From positions 1 through 15,645 of the forward strand of contig CAAEKO010000040.1 of NCBI GenBank assembly GCA_900756545.1: a stretch of 15,645 nt of DNA, given 5' to 3'. Each line of letters starts with the position of its first letter. Positions within the stretch are counted from its first letter, which is position 1. The stretch comes from Clostridia bacterium. Its GTDB lineage: Bacteria; Bacillota; Clostridia; UBA1381. The translations under genes were made by a program, and so were the position numbers. The notes under the pieces were generated by a model. That model was not told the origin of the DNA and made no database searches. It saw only the letters and a list, made by a program, of their open reading frames with translations. Of the stretch, positions 6,344 through 13,224 are shown one piece after another.

Positions 6344-8068
6344 TTACTGCACCTCCCCGTTTTTATTCATCTGTGAATTATAAATATCCTGGTATACAGG
6401 ACTGGATTTTAACAACTGGGCATGTGTTCCACAGGCAACAATCGCGCCATTCTCCAGCACAAGGATTTTATCTGCATGGATCACGCTGGCTACACGCTGG
6501 GCAATCATGATTACCGTCGTATCTGTTAAATTCTGATAAAGCGCCGCCCGAAGTCTGGCTTCCGTACCTAAATCCAGGGCGGAGGTAGAATCGTCAAAAA
6601 TCAAGATTTCCGGATTTTTTAGTATAGCCCGTGCTATAGAAATACGCTGTTTCTGTCCGCCGGACAAAGATGCGCCTTTTTCGCTGATTATTGTTTCATA
6701 GCCTTCATTGAAACCAGTGATAAAATCATCTGCCTGGGCAATTTTTGCCGCCCGAATCACCTCTTCTTCTGTAGCTTTCTCATTTCCCCAGCGAATATTG
6801 TCCGACACCGTCCCCGCAAACAGCTCGCTTTTCTGAAGCACCATCCCAATTTTTTCCCGCAATGCAGGAATTGCATATTCCTTTACATTCACGCCGTCAA
6901 CTAATACATCGCCGGAAACAGCATCATAAAATCTCGGAATCAGATTAACCAAAGTAGACTTCCCCGCACCGGTAGCGCCTAAAATTGCAACTGTTTCTCC
7001 CTGTCTAATGTCAAAGCTAATATCGTTTAGTACAGGCCGTCCCTTAAAATTTGGATAATGGAAGCTGACGTGCTGGAAGGAAATAATACCTGCCTGTTTT
7101 CCTTCTGCACCAATGCCATCTTTCAGCGCCGGCTCTGTACTCAATACTTCCGTAATTCTGTCTATAGAGGCCTTAGCCCTGGACACTCCCTGGAACATCA
7201 TGCTGACCATCATCAATGACATACTGATCATGGTGATGTAATTGACAGCCGCCATAATTGAACCTACCTGCATAACCTGTGCCCTGACCTGCCAGCCGCC
7301 GATAAAAATAATCGCCACTACCGCCAGATTCATTAAAATCATCATTAACGGCATGATTGTCGCCATCAGCTTCATAACCCGCAGATTCGTCGCCATCAAA
7401 TCGTCATTTGCGCTAGAAAAGCGGTCGTTTTCATACTCTTCCCGAACATATGCTTTCACCACCCGGGCACCGGATACATTCTCCTGCACCACGGAATTTA
7501 CTTTATCTAGCTTCTTCTGAACTTTAGAAAAAACCGGCGCGACTATCTTTAAAAATAAGATAATCATAAGTACTTGTATGGGCAGTAAAATCCCGATGAC
7601 AACTCCAAAACTCAGATTCAGCCGCACCATCATGAATATTCCTCCCACAAAGGAAAATCCAGACCGCACAAACATCCTAAGAATTACTGCTACGGAATTC
7701 TGCGCCATAGTAACATCATTGGAAAGCCGCGTGATTAATGAGCCGGTGGTAAACCGGTCTGTCTGTTCAAAAGACAGGTTCATGATGTGACGATACACGT
7801 CCCGCCGCAAATCATCGCTGAAGTTCTGAGCCGCAATATTGGTAAAGACCCCCGACAATATGCCGGTCACGCCACCCACAAACGCCAATCCCAGCATCCG
7901 TAATCCCAACTGAATGATCAACTCCATATTGCCGCCCAAAACGCCATTATCTACAATTTTTGACATAAGCCGGGGCATCGTTAAATCCATGGCAACCTCA
8001 CCCATCATACACAACGGCGCCAAAAGTGCGATAAACCAGTATTTTGCCAGGTACTTGAATATTTTCAT
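6344..8068 (-). CDS. ABC exporter half-transporter, subunit with degenerate catalytic residues
   Basis: A 574-aa half-transporter: membrane domain about 10-300 and ATPase domain about 327-570. Walker A is GATGAGKST (364-372), the Q-loop is Q412, and the signature is the canonical LSGGQ (468-472). Two catalytic residues deviate. Walker B reads ILIFDD, so Asp493 replaces the usual Glu, and the switch loop reads MIAQR, so Gln524 replaces the usual His. These changes complement the LSQGQ of the downstream partner. Composite site one (this Walker A/B plus the partner's LSQGQ) is degenerate, and site two (the partner's Walker A/B plus this LSGGQ) is intact. This is the known asymmetric heterodimer pattern. 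It is the first gene of its operon; AAGGAG lies nine bases before ATG 8068. The transported substrate cannot be inferred. Confidence 0.95.
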   Translation of the reverse strand: MKIFKYLAKYWFIALLAPLCMMGEVAMDLTMPRLMSKIVDNGVLGGNMELIIQLGLRMLGLAFVGGVTGILSGVFTNIAAQNFSDDLRRDVYRHIMNLSFEQTDRFTTGSLITRLSNDVTMAQNSVAVILRMFVRSGFSFVGGIFMMVRLNLSFGVVIGILLPIQVLMIILFLKIVAPVFSKVQKKLDKVNSVVQENVSGARVVKAYVREEYENDRFSSANDDLMATNLRVMKLMATIMPLMMILMNLAVVAIIFIGGWQVRAQVMQVGSIMAAVNYITMISMSLMMVSMMFQGVSRAKASIDRITEVLSTEPALKDGIGAEGKQAGIISFQHVSFHYPNFKGRPVLNDISFDIRQGETVAILGATGAGKSTLVNLIPRFYDAVSGDVLVDGVNVKEYAIPALREKIGMVLQKSELFAGTVSDNIRWGNEKATEEEVIRAAKIAQADDFITGFNEGYETIISEKGASLSGGQKQRISIARAILKNPEILIFDDSTSALDLGTEARLRAALYQNLTDTTVIMIAQRVASVIHADKILVLENGAIVACGTHAQLLKSSPVYQDIYNSQMNKNGEVQ

Positions 8069-8099
8069 TCGAACATACTCCTTCTACTTTCTGGTAACA

Positions 8100-8128
8100 A
8101 CCTTATCATTCTTTAAAAAATATGTCAA
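8100..8128 (-). promoter_or_regulatory. Promoter of the ABC exporter operon
   Basis: On the minus strand a perfect TTGACA (8128 to 8123) is followed by 17 bases and TAAGGT (8105 to 8100), a poor -10 (three of six) partly compensated by an upstream TGA forming an extended -10 element. Transcription would begin near 8093, about 25 nt before the ATG at 8068. The lack of other candidates between the rplQ terminator and the gene supports it. Confidence 0.55.
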
Positions 8129-8158
8129 GCTATTTCACACAAATTTAAGATATAACAT

Positions 8159-8189
8159 AAAAAAAGATGTGGCTTCCACATCTTTTTTT
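8159..8189 (-). terminator. Rho-independent terminator of the ribosomal protein operon
   Basis: A perfect stem of GATGTGG with CCACATC around a three-base loop is flanked by seven A on one side and seven T on the other, so the stem can extend to 14 bp. On the minus strand it lies 13 bases after the rplQ stop codon and ends in a U-tract. Its symmetry means it could also stop transcription coming from the other direction. Confidence 0.93.
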
Positions 8190-8202
8190 AATACAATAAG
8201 AA

Positions 8203-8544
8203 TCAAACCAATTCCAGAATCGCCATAGGCGCAGCATCACCGCGACGCGGACCTGTCTGCACGATTCTTGTATAACCGCCGTTTCTCTCAGCATATTTCG
8301 GCGCAATTTCAGCAAACAGCTTTGTAACCACGTCTTCCTTTGTAATGAACGCCAGGGCCTGACGGCGAGAGTGTAATGTGTTTGTTTTTCCAAGAGTAAT
8401 CATTTTTTCAGCCAAGCTTCTTGTTTCTTTCGCTCTTGTCAATGTTGTTTCAATTCTTCCGCTTTCCAGCAGGCTTGTAACCTGATTCCGCAAAAGGGCC
8501 ATTCTCTGGTCTGTCGGGAGATTTAATTTTCTTGTTCCAGGCAT
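8203..8544 (-). CDS. rplQ: 50S ribosomal protein L17
   Basis: This 113-aa protein is ribosomal protein L17 of the large subunit, with the family's usual length for Firmicutes. Diagnostic blocks are RKLNLPTDQRMALLRNQVTS near the N terminus, RIETTLTRAKETRSLAEKMI in the middle and the C-terminal YTRIVQTGPRRGDAAPMAIL. It begins at ATG 8544, preceded by AAAGGAGGT. It is the last gene of the alpha operon, 38 bases after rpoA, and is followed directly by a strong intrinsic terminator. Confidence 0.98.
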   Translation of the reverse strand: MPGTRKLNLPTDQRMALLRNQVTSLLESGRIETTLTRAKETRSLAEKMITLGKTNTLHSRRQALAFITKEDVVTKLFAEIAPKYAERNGGYTRIVQTGPRRGDAAPMAILELV

Positions 8545-8582
8545 GAAAATTACCTCCTTTCGTTAAGGCAAAATTGATTGGA

Positions 8583-9527
8583 TCAGTCCTCTTCCCGTTT
8601 TAAGGCGAGACCCAATCCGACTAATTTGTTTATAACTTCTTCAAGCGACTTTCTGCCGAGGTTTCTAACCTTCATCATATCCTCTTCAGACTTGTTGATC
8701 AGATCCTCCACTGTGTTAATTCCCGCGCGCTTTAAGCAGTTGTAGGAACGGACGGAAAGATCCAACTCTTCGATGGTCATTTCCAATACCTTTTCCTTCT
8801 TGCTTTCTTCCTTTTCAATAATAATTTCTGTATTTTTCGCATCTTCGGAGAGGTCAACAAACAGCCGCAAAAGATCATTCATGATTTTCGCCGCCAAGCT
8901 TATAGCCTCGTCAGGACTAATTGTTCCGTTAGTCCACAGCTCTACAGATAACTTTTCACGATCGGTATATTGTCCGACACGGGTATTCTCAACAGTATAA
9001 TTCACCTTTTTTATCGGTGTATAGATTGAGTCCACCGGGATCACACCAACCGGCGGCTGCAAAAACTGCTTGTTTTTTTCTGCGGACACATACCCGCGCC
9101 CTTTGGATAGTGTGATTTCCATATACAGTCTTGCATCCTCATTCAAGGTCGCAATGTGCAAATCGGGATTAAAAATTTCAACATCCTCATCAGTTTTTAT
9201 GTCAGCAGCAGTGATTTCACACGCGCCCTTTGCTTCGATATAAACTGTTTTAGGCATGTCAGAATGCAGCTTTAAAGCCAGTTTTTTGATATTCAGGATA
9301 ATTTCCGTCACATCTTCCGTCACACCAGGAACTGTCGAGAACTCATGCTGCACGCCTTCAATTTTGATGGATGTAGCAGCAGCACCCGGCAAAGACGACA
9401 ACAGGATTCTTCTGATCGAGTTACCGATGGTTGTGCCATAACCGCGTTCCAGTGGCGTAACGACAAACTTCCCGTATGTTCCCGTCATTTGGGTACATTC
9501 TATGTTTGGTTTTTCCATTTCTATCAT
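8583..9527 (-). CDS. rpoA: DNA-directed RNA polymerase subunit alpha
   Basis: The 314-aa alpha subunit of RNA polymerase. The N-terminal dimerisation and assembly domain (about 1-230) carries GTTIGNSIRRILLSSLPGAA, and the C-terminal domain (about 250-314) carries LDLSVRSYNCLKRAGINTVE and RNLGRKSLEEV, the surface contacting promoter UP elements and activators. An acidic and lysine-rich linker joins them. The reading frame is open up to 9569, but I use ATG 9527: the family begins MIE.EKPNIE, and AAGGAGGG lies ten bases upstream of this codon. The longer version would contain the ribosome binding site. It lies between rpsD and rplQ, the standard alpha-operon position. Confidence 0.98.
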   Translation of the reverse strand: MIEMEKPNIECTQMTGTYGKFVVTPLERGYGTTIGNSIRRILLSSLPGAAATSIKIEGVQHEFSTVPGVTEDVTEIILNIKKLALKLHSDMPKTVYIEAKGACEITAADIKTDEDVEIFNPDLHIATLNEDARLYMEITLSKGRGYVSAEKNKQFLQPPVGVIPVDSIYTPIKKVNYTVENTRVGQYTDREKLSVELWTNGTISPDEAISLAAKIMNDLLRLFVDLSEDAKNTEIIIEKEESKKEKVLEMTIEELDLSVRSYNCLKRAGINTVEDLINKSEEDMMKVRNLGRKSLEEVINKLVGLGLALKREED

Positions 9528-9590
9528 TTTATCGTAACCCTCCTTCACATATTCATGTAACCTGTCCACTTACCGAGGGTAATAACATTA

Positions 9591-10184
9591 TTACTTAGAA
9601 TACAATTCGACAATCAGATGTTCTTCTACTTCGTAATCGATATCATCTCTTGCCGGCAGCGCTACAACCTTGCCCGTCATTGTATTCTTGTCCATATCAA
9701 GCCACTTCGGAACAATACGGGAAGCATTTGCTTCTGCAATGTCCTTCATCCGGGTAGAGCCTTTACTCTTTTCTTTCAGTGCAATTACATCGCCCTGCTT
9801 GATCAGATAGGATGGAATATTAACCTTTTTCCCATTTACAAGAATGTGTCCATGATTTACGATTTGTCTCGCTTCTCTTCTCGTATTCGCCAAACCCAGT
9901 CTGAATACCACATTGTCAAGCCGTGACTCCAAAAGCTGGAGCAGGACTTCACCAGTGATTCCTTCCTTCTTATTGGCCATTACATAATATTTATGGAACT
10001 GCTTTTCCAATACGCCGTAGATGAACTTAACTTTCTGCTTTTCATTCAGCTGCAGGCCGTATTCAGATTGTTTTTTTCTGGATTTTTTCGGGTTCTTGTT
10101 GGACTTTTTGCTGATGCCCATAACACCCGGCTCGATTCCCAGCGTTCTGCATCTTTTCAAAACGGGTTGCATATTTTTAGCCAT
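9591..10184 (-). CDS. rpsD: 30S ribosomal protein S4 (zinc-free type)
   Basis: A 197-aa S4, which nucleates assembly of the 30S body and is an autoregulator in several bacteria. The N-terminal domain (MAKNMQPVLKRCRTLGIEPG) has only one cysteine, so it lacks the four-cysteine zinc site of the other S4 form. The S4 RNA-binding domain follows (LESRLDNVVFRLGLANTRRE, then ARQIVNHGHILVNGKKVNIP). It starts at ATG 10184 after AAGGAGG. Its place in the alpha operon, between rpsK and rpoA, differs from Bacillus subtilis, where rpsD is a separate gene. If S4 is the operon's regulator, the leader before rpsM is the obvious target. Confidence 0.98.
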   Translation of the reverse strand: MAKNMQPVLKRCRTLGIEPGVMGISKKSNKNPKKSRKKQSEYGLQLNEKQKVKFIYGVLEKQFHKYYVMANKKEGITGEVLLQLLESRLDNVVFRLGLANTRREARQIVNHGHILVNGKKVNIPSYLIKQGDVIALKEKSKGSTRMKDIAEANASRIVPKWLDMDKNTMTGKVVALPARDDIDYEVEEHLIVELYSK

Positions 10185-10222
10185 GCTTTATAACCTCCTT
10201 CAACTTAATAATAGTGCGATAA

Positions 10223-10621
10223 TCAAACACGTCTTCTTTTCGGCGGTCTGCATCCATTATGCGGGATCGGCGTAACGTCTTTGATCATGCTGACTTCCAG
10301 ACCAGCCGCCTGCAAAGCACGGATCGCAGCTTCACGGCCTGCGCCAGGTCCTTTTACATATACTTCAACAGATTTCAGGCCATGCTCCATAGCAGCCTTT
10401 GCAGCGGTTTCCGCTGCCGTCTGCGCCGCAAACGGTGTGCTTTTTCTGGAGCCTCTGAAGCCTAAACCGCCAGCGCTTGCCCAGGACAATGCGTTACCTG
10501 CTGTGTCTGTGATCGTAACTATTGTATTGTTGAAAGTAGAACGGATATGCGCTGCACCCTTTTCTATATTCTTTCTGTCACGACGCTTTGTACGGGTCGT
10601 TTTTTTCGCTACCTTTGCCAT
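10223..10621 (-). CDS. rpsK: 30S ribosomal protein S11
   Basis: A 132-aa S11, a platform protein of the small subunit that contacts 16S rRNA near the mRNA exit. Diagnostic blocks are AHIRSTFNNTIVTITDTAGN, then SWASAGGLGFRGSRKSTPFA, and the C-terminal DVTPIPHNGCRPPKRRRV. ATG 10621 has GGAGGG ten bases upstream. It is 17 bases after rpsM and 38 before rpsD. Nothing unusual was seen. Confidence 0.98.
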   Translation of the reverse strand: MAKVAKKTTRTKRRDRKNIEKGAAHIRSTFNNTIVTITDTAGNALSWASAGGLGFRGSRKSTPFAAQTAAETAAKAAMEHGLKSVEVYVKGPGAGREAAIRALQAAGLEVSMIKDVTPIPHNGCRPPKRRRV

Positions 10622-10638
10622 TTAGTTCAGTCCCTCCT

Positions 10639-11007
10639 TTATTTCTTCTTATTTGCCATAGTCTTCGCCGGGCCTTTTCTTGTCCGGGCATTATTTTTGG
10701 TATTCTGACCTCTTACCGGCAGACCCTTTCTGTGGCGGATACCCCGGTAACAGCCAATTTCCATCAATCTCTTGATATCCAGCGCAACCTGACGACGCAA
10801 ATCACCTTCTACTGTATAGCTTGCGTCGATAGTTTCTCTTAATTTATTGACTTCTTCTTCTGTAAGATCCTTAACTCTGGTGTCCGGATTGATGCCGTTT
10901 TTCTTCAAAATCTTTTGAGAACTGGACAAACCGATTCCATAGATATATGTCAGACCAACTTCAACTCTTTTTTCTCTTGGTAAGTCAACACCTGCTATTC
11001 TTGCCAT
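10639..11007 (-). CDS. rpsM: 30S ribosomal protein S13
   Basis: A 122-aa S13 of the small-subunit head, contacting the P-site tRNA and the 50S subunit. Recognised by MARIAGVDLPREKRVEVGLT at the start, a helix-hairpin-helix region IYGIG, and the basic C-terminal tail RGIRHRKGLPVRGQNTKNN followed by ARTRKGPAKTMANKKK. ATG 11007 follows a GGAGGTG site. It opens the alpha operon proper and is preceded by an unusually long, structured gap for this tightly packed cluster. Confidence 0.98.
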   Translation of the reverse strand: MARIAGVDLPREKRVEVGLTYIYGIGLSSSQKILKKNGINPDTRVKDLTEEEVNKLRETIDASYTVEGDLRRQVALDIKRLMEIGCYRGIRHRKGLPVRGQNTKNNARTRKGPAKTMANKKK

Positions 11008-11171
11008 TTTTACACCTCCATGTATCCAATATCAAATCTTTAAATAAGCGTTGGCAGATAAGTCTGCCGTATTATTCCAAACCTGTCCAGGCTCCGCAAA
11101 TCTCTTTGCGGCAGCCGCACCCGAACAAGTTATAAACAAATTATATGCGTCCGAAACGCGCGCCCCGAAAA
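11008..11171 (-). promoter_or_regulatory. Structured rpsM leader, candidate ribosomal-protein autoregulatory element
   Basis: This 164-nt gap is by far the longest inside the ribosomal cluster. In the minus-strand RNA two clean hairpins form. One at 11116-11090 has GGCT/AGCC and CCGCAAA/TTTGCGG stems, one bulged G and a GAGA loop, which fits the GNRA tetraloop class. The second, at 11068-11053, is GGCAGA/TCTGCC with a CTTA loop. Neither is followed by a U-run. A TATAAT lies upstream (11145 to 11140) but has no convincing -35. In E. coli the mRNA ahead of rpsM folds into the S4-binding alpha-operon site; here S4 is also encoded two genes downstream, so an analogous but sequence-unrelated control is a reasonable guess. 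Confidence 0.5.
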
Positions 11172-11285
11172 TCAGCCTTGTTTCTGCTTATGCTTCGGGT
11201 TTTCGCAGATTACCATGACCTTTCCTTTTCTTTTGATAATCTTACATTTTTCGCAAATTGGTTTCACTGATGGACGTACTTTCAT
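11172..11285 (-). CDS. rpmJ: 50S ribosomal protein L36 (zinc-binding type)
   Basis: A 37-aa L36, the smallest ribosomal protein: MKVRPSVKPICEKCKIIKRK and then GKVMVICENPKHKQKQG. The zinc ligands Cys11, Cys14, Cys27 and His32 are all present, so this is the zinc-ribbon form. ATG 11285 lies a few bases after AAGGAGG, 13 bases past infA. This is its normal position between infA and rpsM. Confidence 0.98.
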   Translation of the reverse strand: MKVRPSVKPICEKCKIIKRKGKVMVICENPKHKQKQG

Positions 11286-11298
11286 TTTCGTTACCTCC

Positions 11299-11517
11299 TT
11301 ATTTCGATCTCCAGGTGATTCTGCCCCGCGATAAATCATAGGGCGACATTTCGATCGTCACTTTATCACCCGGAAGAATCTTAATGAAGTTCATTCTCAA
11401 TTTGCCTGAAATATGAGCCAGTATTTGATGTCCATTTTCAAGCTCAACTTTAAACATAGCATTGGGTAAGGTTTCCACAACCTTACCTTCTAATTCCAAA
11501 ACGTCATCCTTAGCCAA
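11299..11517 (-). CDS. infA: Translation initiation factor IF-1
   Basis: IF-1 binds the 30S A site during initiation. From the TTG at 11517 the protein is 72 aa, the standard length, reading (M)AKDDVLELEGKVVETLPNAM with the OB-fold blocks HISGKLRMNFIKILPGDKV and SPYDLSRGRITWR. An ATG at 11535 would add six residues, but those codons contain the GGGAGG site that serves the TTG start. The gene overlaps the 3' end of the KOW-domain gene by eight bases, suggesting coupled translation. rpmJ follows after 13 bases. Confidence 0.95.
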   Translation of the reverse strand: MAKDDVLELEGKVVETLPNAMFKVELENGHQILAHISGKLRMNFIKILPGDKVTIEMSPYDLSRGRITWRSK

Positions 11518-11788
11518 AGAAAAAACCTCCCTCAAACTGCATTCTATACTTCGCCAGCGCTTTTCTCGCCTGTGTATTGGTAATTGTTCCTCCTGCCAAA
11601 AGATTCTCCTCTGGAGGAAGCTCTATTGGGATAACGTGCTTTTTTTTCTTCCGCTTTGGCTTCTGGACTTTTCTCCGTTTGCCGTCTGCGATCAGCACAA
11701 AATCACCGTCTGTATCCATCACCAAAAACAAACCGCCTTTTTCATGACCTGCTGCGGCACACACAACGCTTCCTACACCAATTTCCAT
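11510..11788 (-). CDS. KOW-domain RNA-binding protein (L14e-like), map-infA intergene
   Basis: A 92-aa protein of the KOW-domain family distantly related to eukaryotic/archaeal L14e, often found between map and infA in Clostridia. Its N terminus MEIGVGSVVCAAAGHEKGGL holds the KOW loop, followed by FLVMDTDGDFVLIADGKRRK and a very basic stretch KPKRKKKKH; the tail is less conserved. Its role is not established; location and basic charge suggest an rRNA- or ribosome-associated function. I start at ATG 11788, with GAGGTG just upstream. An in-frame GTG at 11800 overlaps the map stop codon but has no binding site. The 3' end supplies the Shine-Dalgarno sequence of infA. Confidence 0.85.
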   Translation of the reverse strand: MEIGVGSVVCAAAGHEKGGLFLVMDTDGDFVLIADGKRRKVQKPKRKKKKHVIPIELPPEENLLAGGTITNTQARKALAKYRMQFEGGFFFG

Positions 11789-11796
11789 CCCACACC

Positions 11797-12543
11797 TCAC
11801 AACGTTAGGATTTCACATTCTGTAGGCTTAATCAAAACCGTGTTTTCGTAATGCGCCGACAAACTTCCGTCCTCTGTTACAACTGTCCAGTCATCATCCA
11901 ATACGCAAACATCGTATGCGCCTACATTGACCATGGGCTCTATGGCCAGCGTCATTCCACTCGCCAGCTTCACCCCGTGTCCTCTACGCCCAAAGTTGGG
12001 AACACTTGGGTCTTCATGCAGATGCCGTCCGATACCATGCCCGACTAGATCACGAACAACGGAATACCCGTTAGATTCCACATATTCCTGAATCGCCGCT
12101 GATATATCGCCCAGCTTCGCACCATGCACTGCATATTTGATGCCCTCAAAAAAGCTTTGCTTCGTCACATTGATGAGCCGCTGTGCTTCATCGGAAATCT
12201 TTCCTACCGGAAAGGTACGGGCTGCGTCGCCGTTATAGCCATGTATACAAGCGCCCATATCTACGCTGATAATATCGCCCGCCGATAAAACTACATCTTT
12301 GCTTGGGATTCCATGAACAACCTGATCGTTTACAGAAGCGCAGATACTGCCCGGAAATCCATTATAGTGCAGGAAGTTAGGAGTTGCACCTTGTGAAACA
12401 ATGTAATCATATGCGATTTTGTCCAGCTGCAGCGTGGATATCCCCGGTTTGATGTGCTTTTCAATCAGCAAAAGCGCATCTCGGGTGATTTTTCCAGCCA
12501 GCCGCATCTTCTCAATTTCAGATCTCGACTTGATCGATATCAT
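11797..12543 (-). CDS. map: Methionine aminopeptidase, type I
   Basis: A 248-aa cytosolic metallopeptidase that removes the initiator methionine from nascent proteins. The pita-bread fold is identified by its five metal ligands, here Asp95, Asp106, His169, Glu202 and Glu233, with substrate-contacting His77, in contexts VVHGIPS, SVDMGACIHGYNGDAARTF, GHGIGRHLHEDP, AIEPMV and HYENTV. Positions match E. coli Map with a constant offset of two. There is no N-terminal zinc extension. ATG 12543 follows AGGAGATG. It lies between adk (25-base gap) and the KOW gene, the normal Firmicute position. Confidence 0.98.
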   Translation of the reverse strand: MISIKSRSEIEKMRLAGKITRDALLLIEKHIKPGISTLQLDKIAYDYIVSQGATPNFLHYNGFPGSICASVNDQVVHGIPSKDVVLSAGDIISVDMGACIHGYNGDAARTFPVGKISDEAQRLINVTKQSFFEGIKYAVHGAKLGDISAAIQEYVESNGYSVVRDLVGHGIGRHLHEDPSVPNFGRRGHGVKLASGMTLAIEPMVNVGAYDVCVLDDDWTVVTEDGSLSAHYENTVLIKPTECEILTL

Positions 12544-12569
12544 AAATTACATCTCCTAAAGCATTTCGC

Positions 12570-13205
12570 TTATTCCAGGCCGAGTGCCTGCGCCACTTCC
12601 TTCGTTGTGTCGGCAAGCTCCTCCCGGCCGTAGGCTACAACCAATTTTCCTTGTTTTTGGTAGTATTCCTTAATTGGCTCTGTCTGATCGTGATATACCT
12701 GAATCCGGTTTTTTACAGTTTCTTCGTTGTCGTCAGCCCGCTGGATTAGCGGCCCGCCGCATACGTCGCAAACCCCGTTTTTCGCCGTAGGTTTATATAG
12801 CACATGGTAAGGCGTTCCGCACTCCTTACATTCCCGCCGGCCGGAAAGCCGCTGCACAATCGTTTCATCGGAAACCTCCAAGGAAAGTACCTTGTCGATT
12901 TCAACACCAGACTGTGTCAACGCTTCCGCCTGTGCGGTTGTACGCGGGAAACCATCCAGGATGAATCCTTTTTTGCAGTCATCCTGACTTAAGCGTTCCT
13001 TTACAATGCCGACAACAACATCATCAGGAACAAGCCGGCCGGAATTAATATATTCCTGCGCCATCTTGCCCAGATCCGTTTCTTCTCTGATGGCAGTCCT
13101 CAACATTACCCCCGTCGAGATTGTTTCAATGCCAAGCCGTTTCGATAAAATCTCCGCCTGGGTACCCTTCCCCGCACCCGGAGGTCCTAATAAAATCAGT
13201 TTCAT
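12570..13205 (-). CDS. adk: Adenylate kinase, zinc-LID type, with unusual Val33
   Basis: A 211-aa cytosolic enzyme interconverting ATP + AMP and 2 ADP. The P-loop GPPGAGKGT is at 7-15, and the FILDGFPRT block at 81-89 is intact. The LID carries four cysteines (C126, C129, C146, C149), the zinc-binding form common in Gram-positives. One residue stands out: the AMP-site motif STGDMLR reads STGVMLR (30-36), with Val where nearly all homologues have Asp; the codon is GTA. Everything else looks functional, so I regard this as a true, possibly clade-specific, substitution. It sits between secY and map, with AAAGGTGG before ATG 13205. Confidence 0.97.
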   Translation of the reverse strand: MKLILLGPPGAGKGTQAEILSKRLGIETISTGVMLRTAIREETDLGKMAQEYINSGRLVPDDVVVGIVKERLSQDDCKKGFILDGFPRTTAQAEALTQSGVEIDKVLSLEVSDETIVQRLSGRRECKECGTPYHVLYKPTAKNGVCDVCGGPLIQRADDNEETVKNRIQVYHDQTEPIKEYYQKQGKLVVAYGREELADTTKEVAQALGLE

Positions 13206-13224
13206 TCGATTGCCACCTTTCTTC

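Noticed and set aside
8145..8393. Minus-strand frame of 82 codons overlapping rplQ
   Set aside because: It is an out-of-frame overlap of rplQ and runs through the terminator hairpin.
9528..9569. Longer rpoA beginning at 9569
   Set aside because: The extra codons contain the AAGGAGGG site for ATG 9527, and the family begins at MIE.EKPNIE.
9579..9594. Inverted repeat GTAATAA/TTATTAC at the rpsD stop
   Set aside because: Purely AT-rich except its ends, two-base loop, no U-tract; too weak to call a terminator inside an essential operon.
11140..11145. TATAAT in the rpsM leader as an internal promoter
   Set aside because: The bases 17 upstream (TCGGGG) bear no resemblance to a -35 and there is no extended -10, so the match is insufficient alone.
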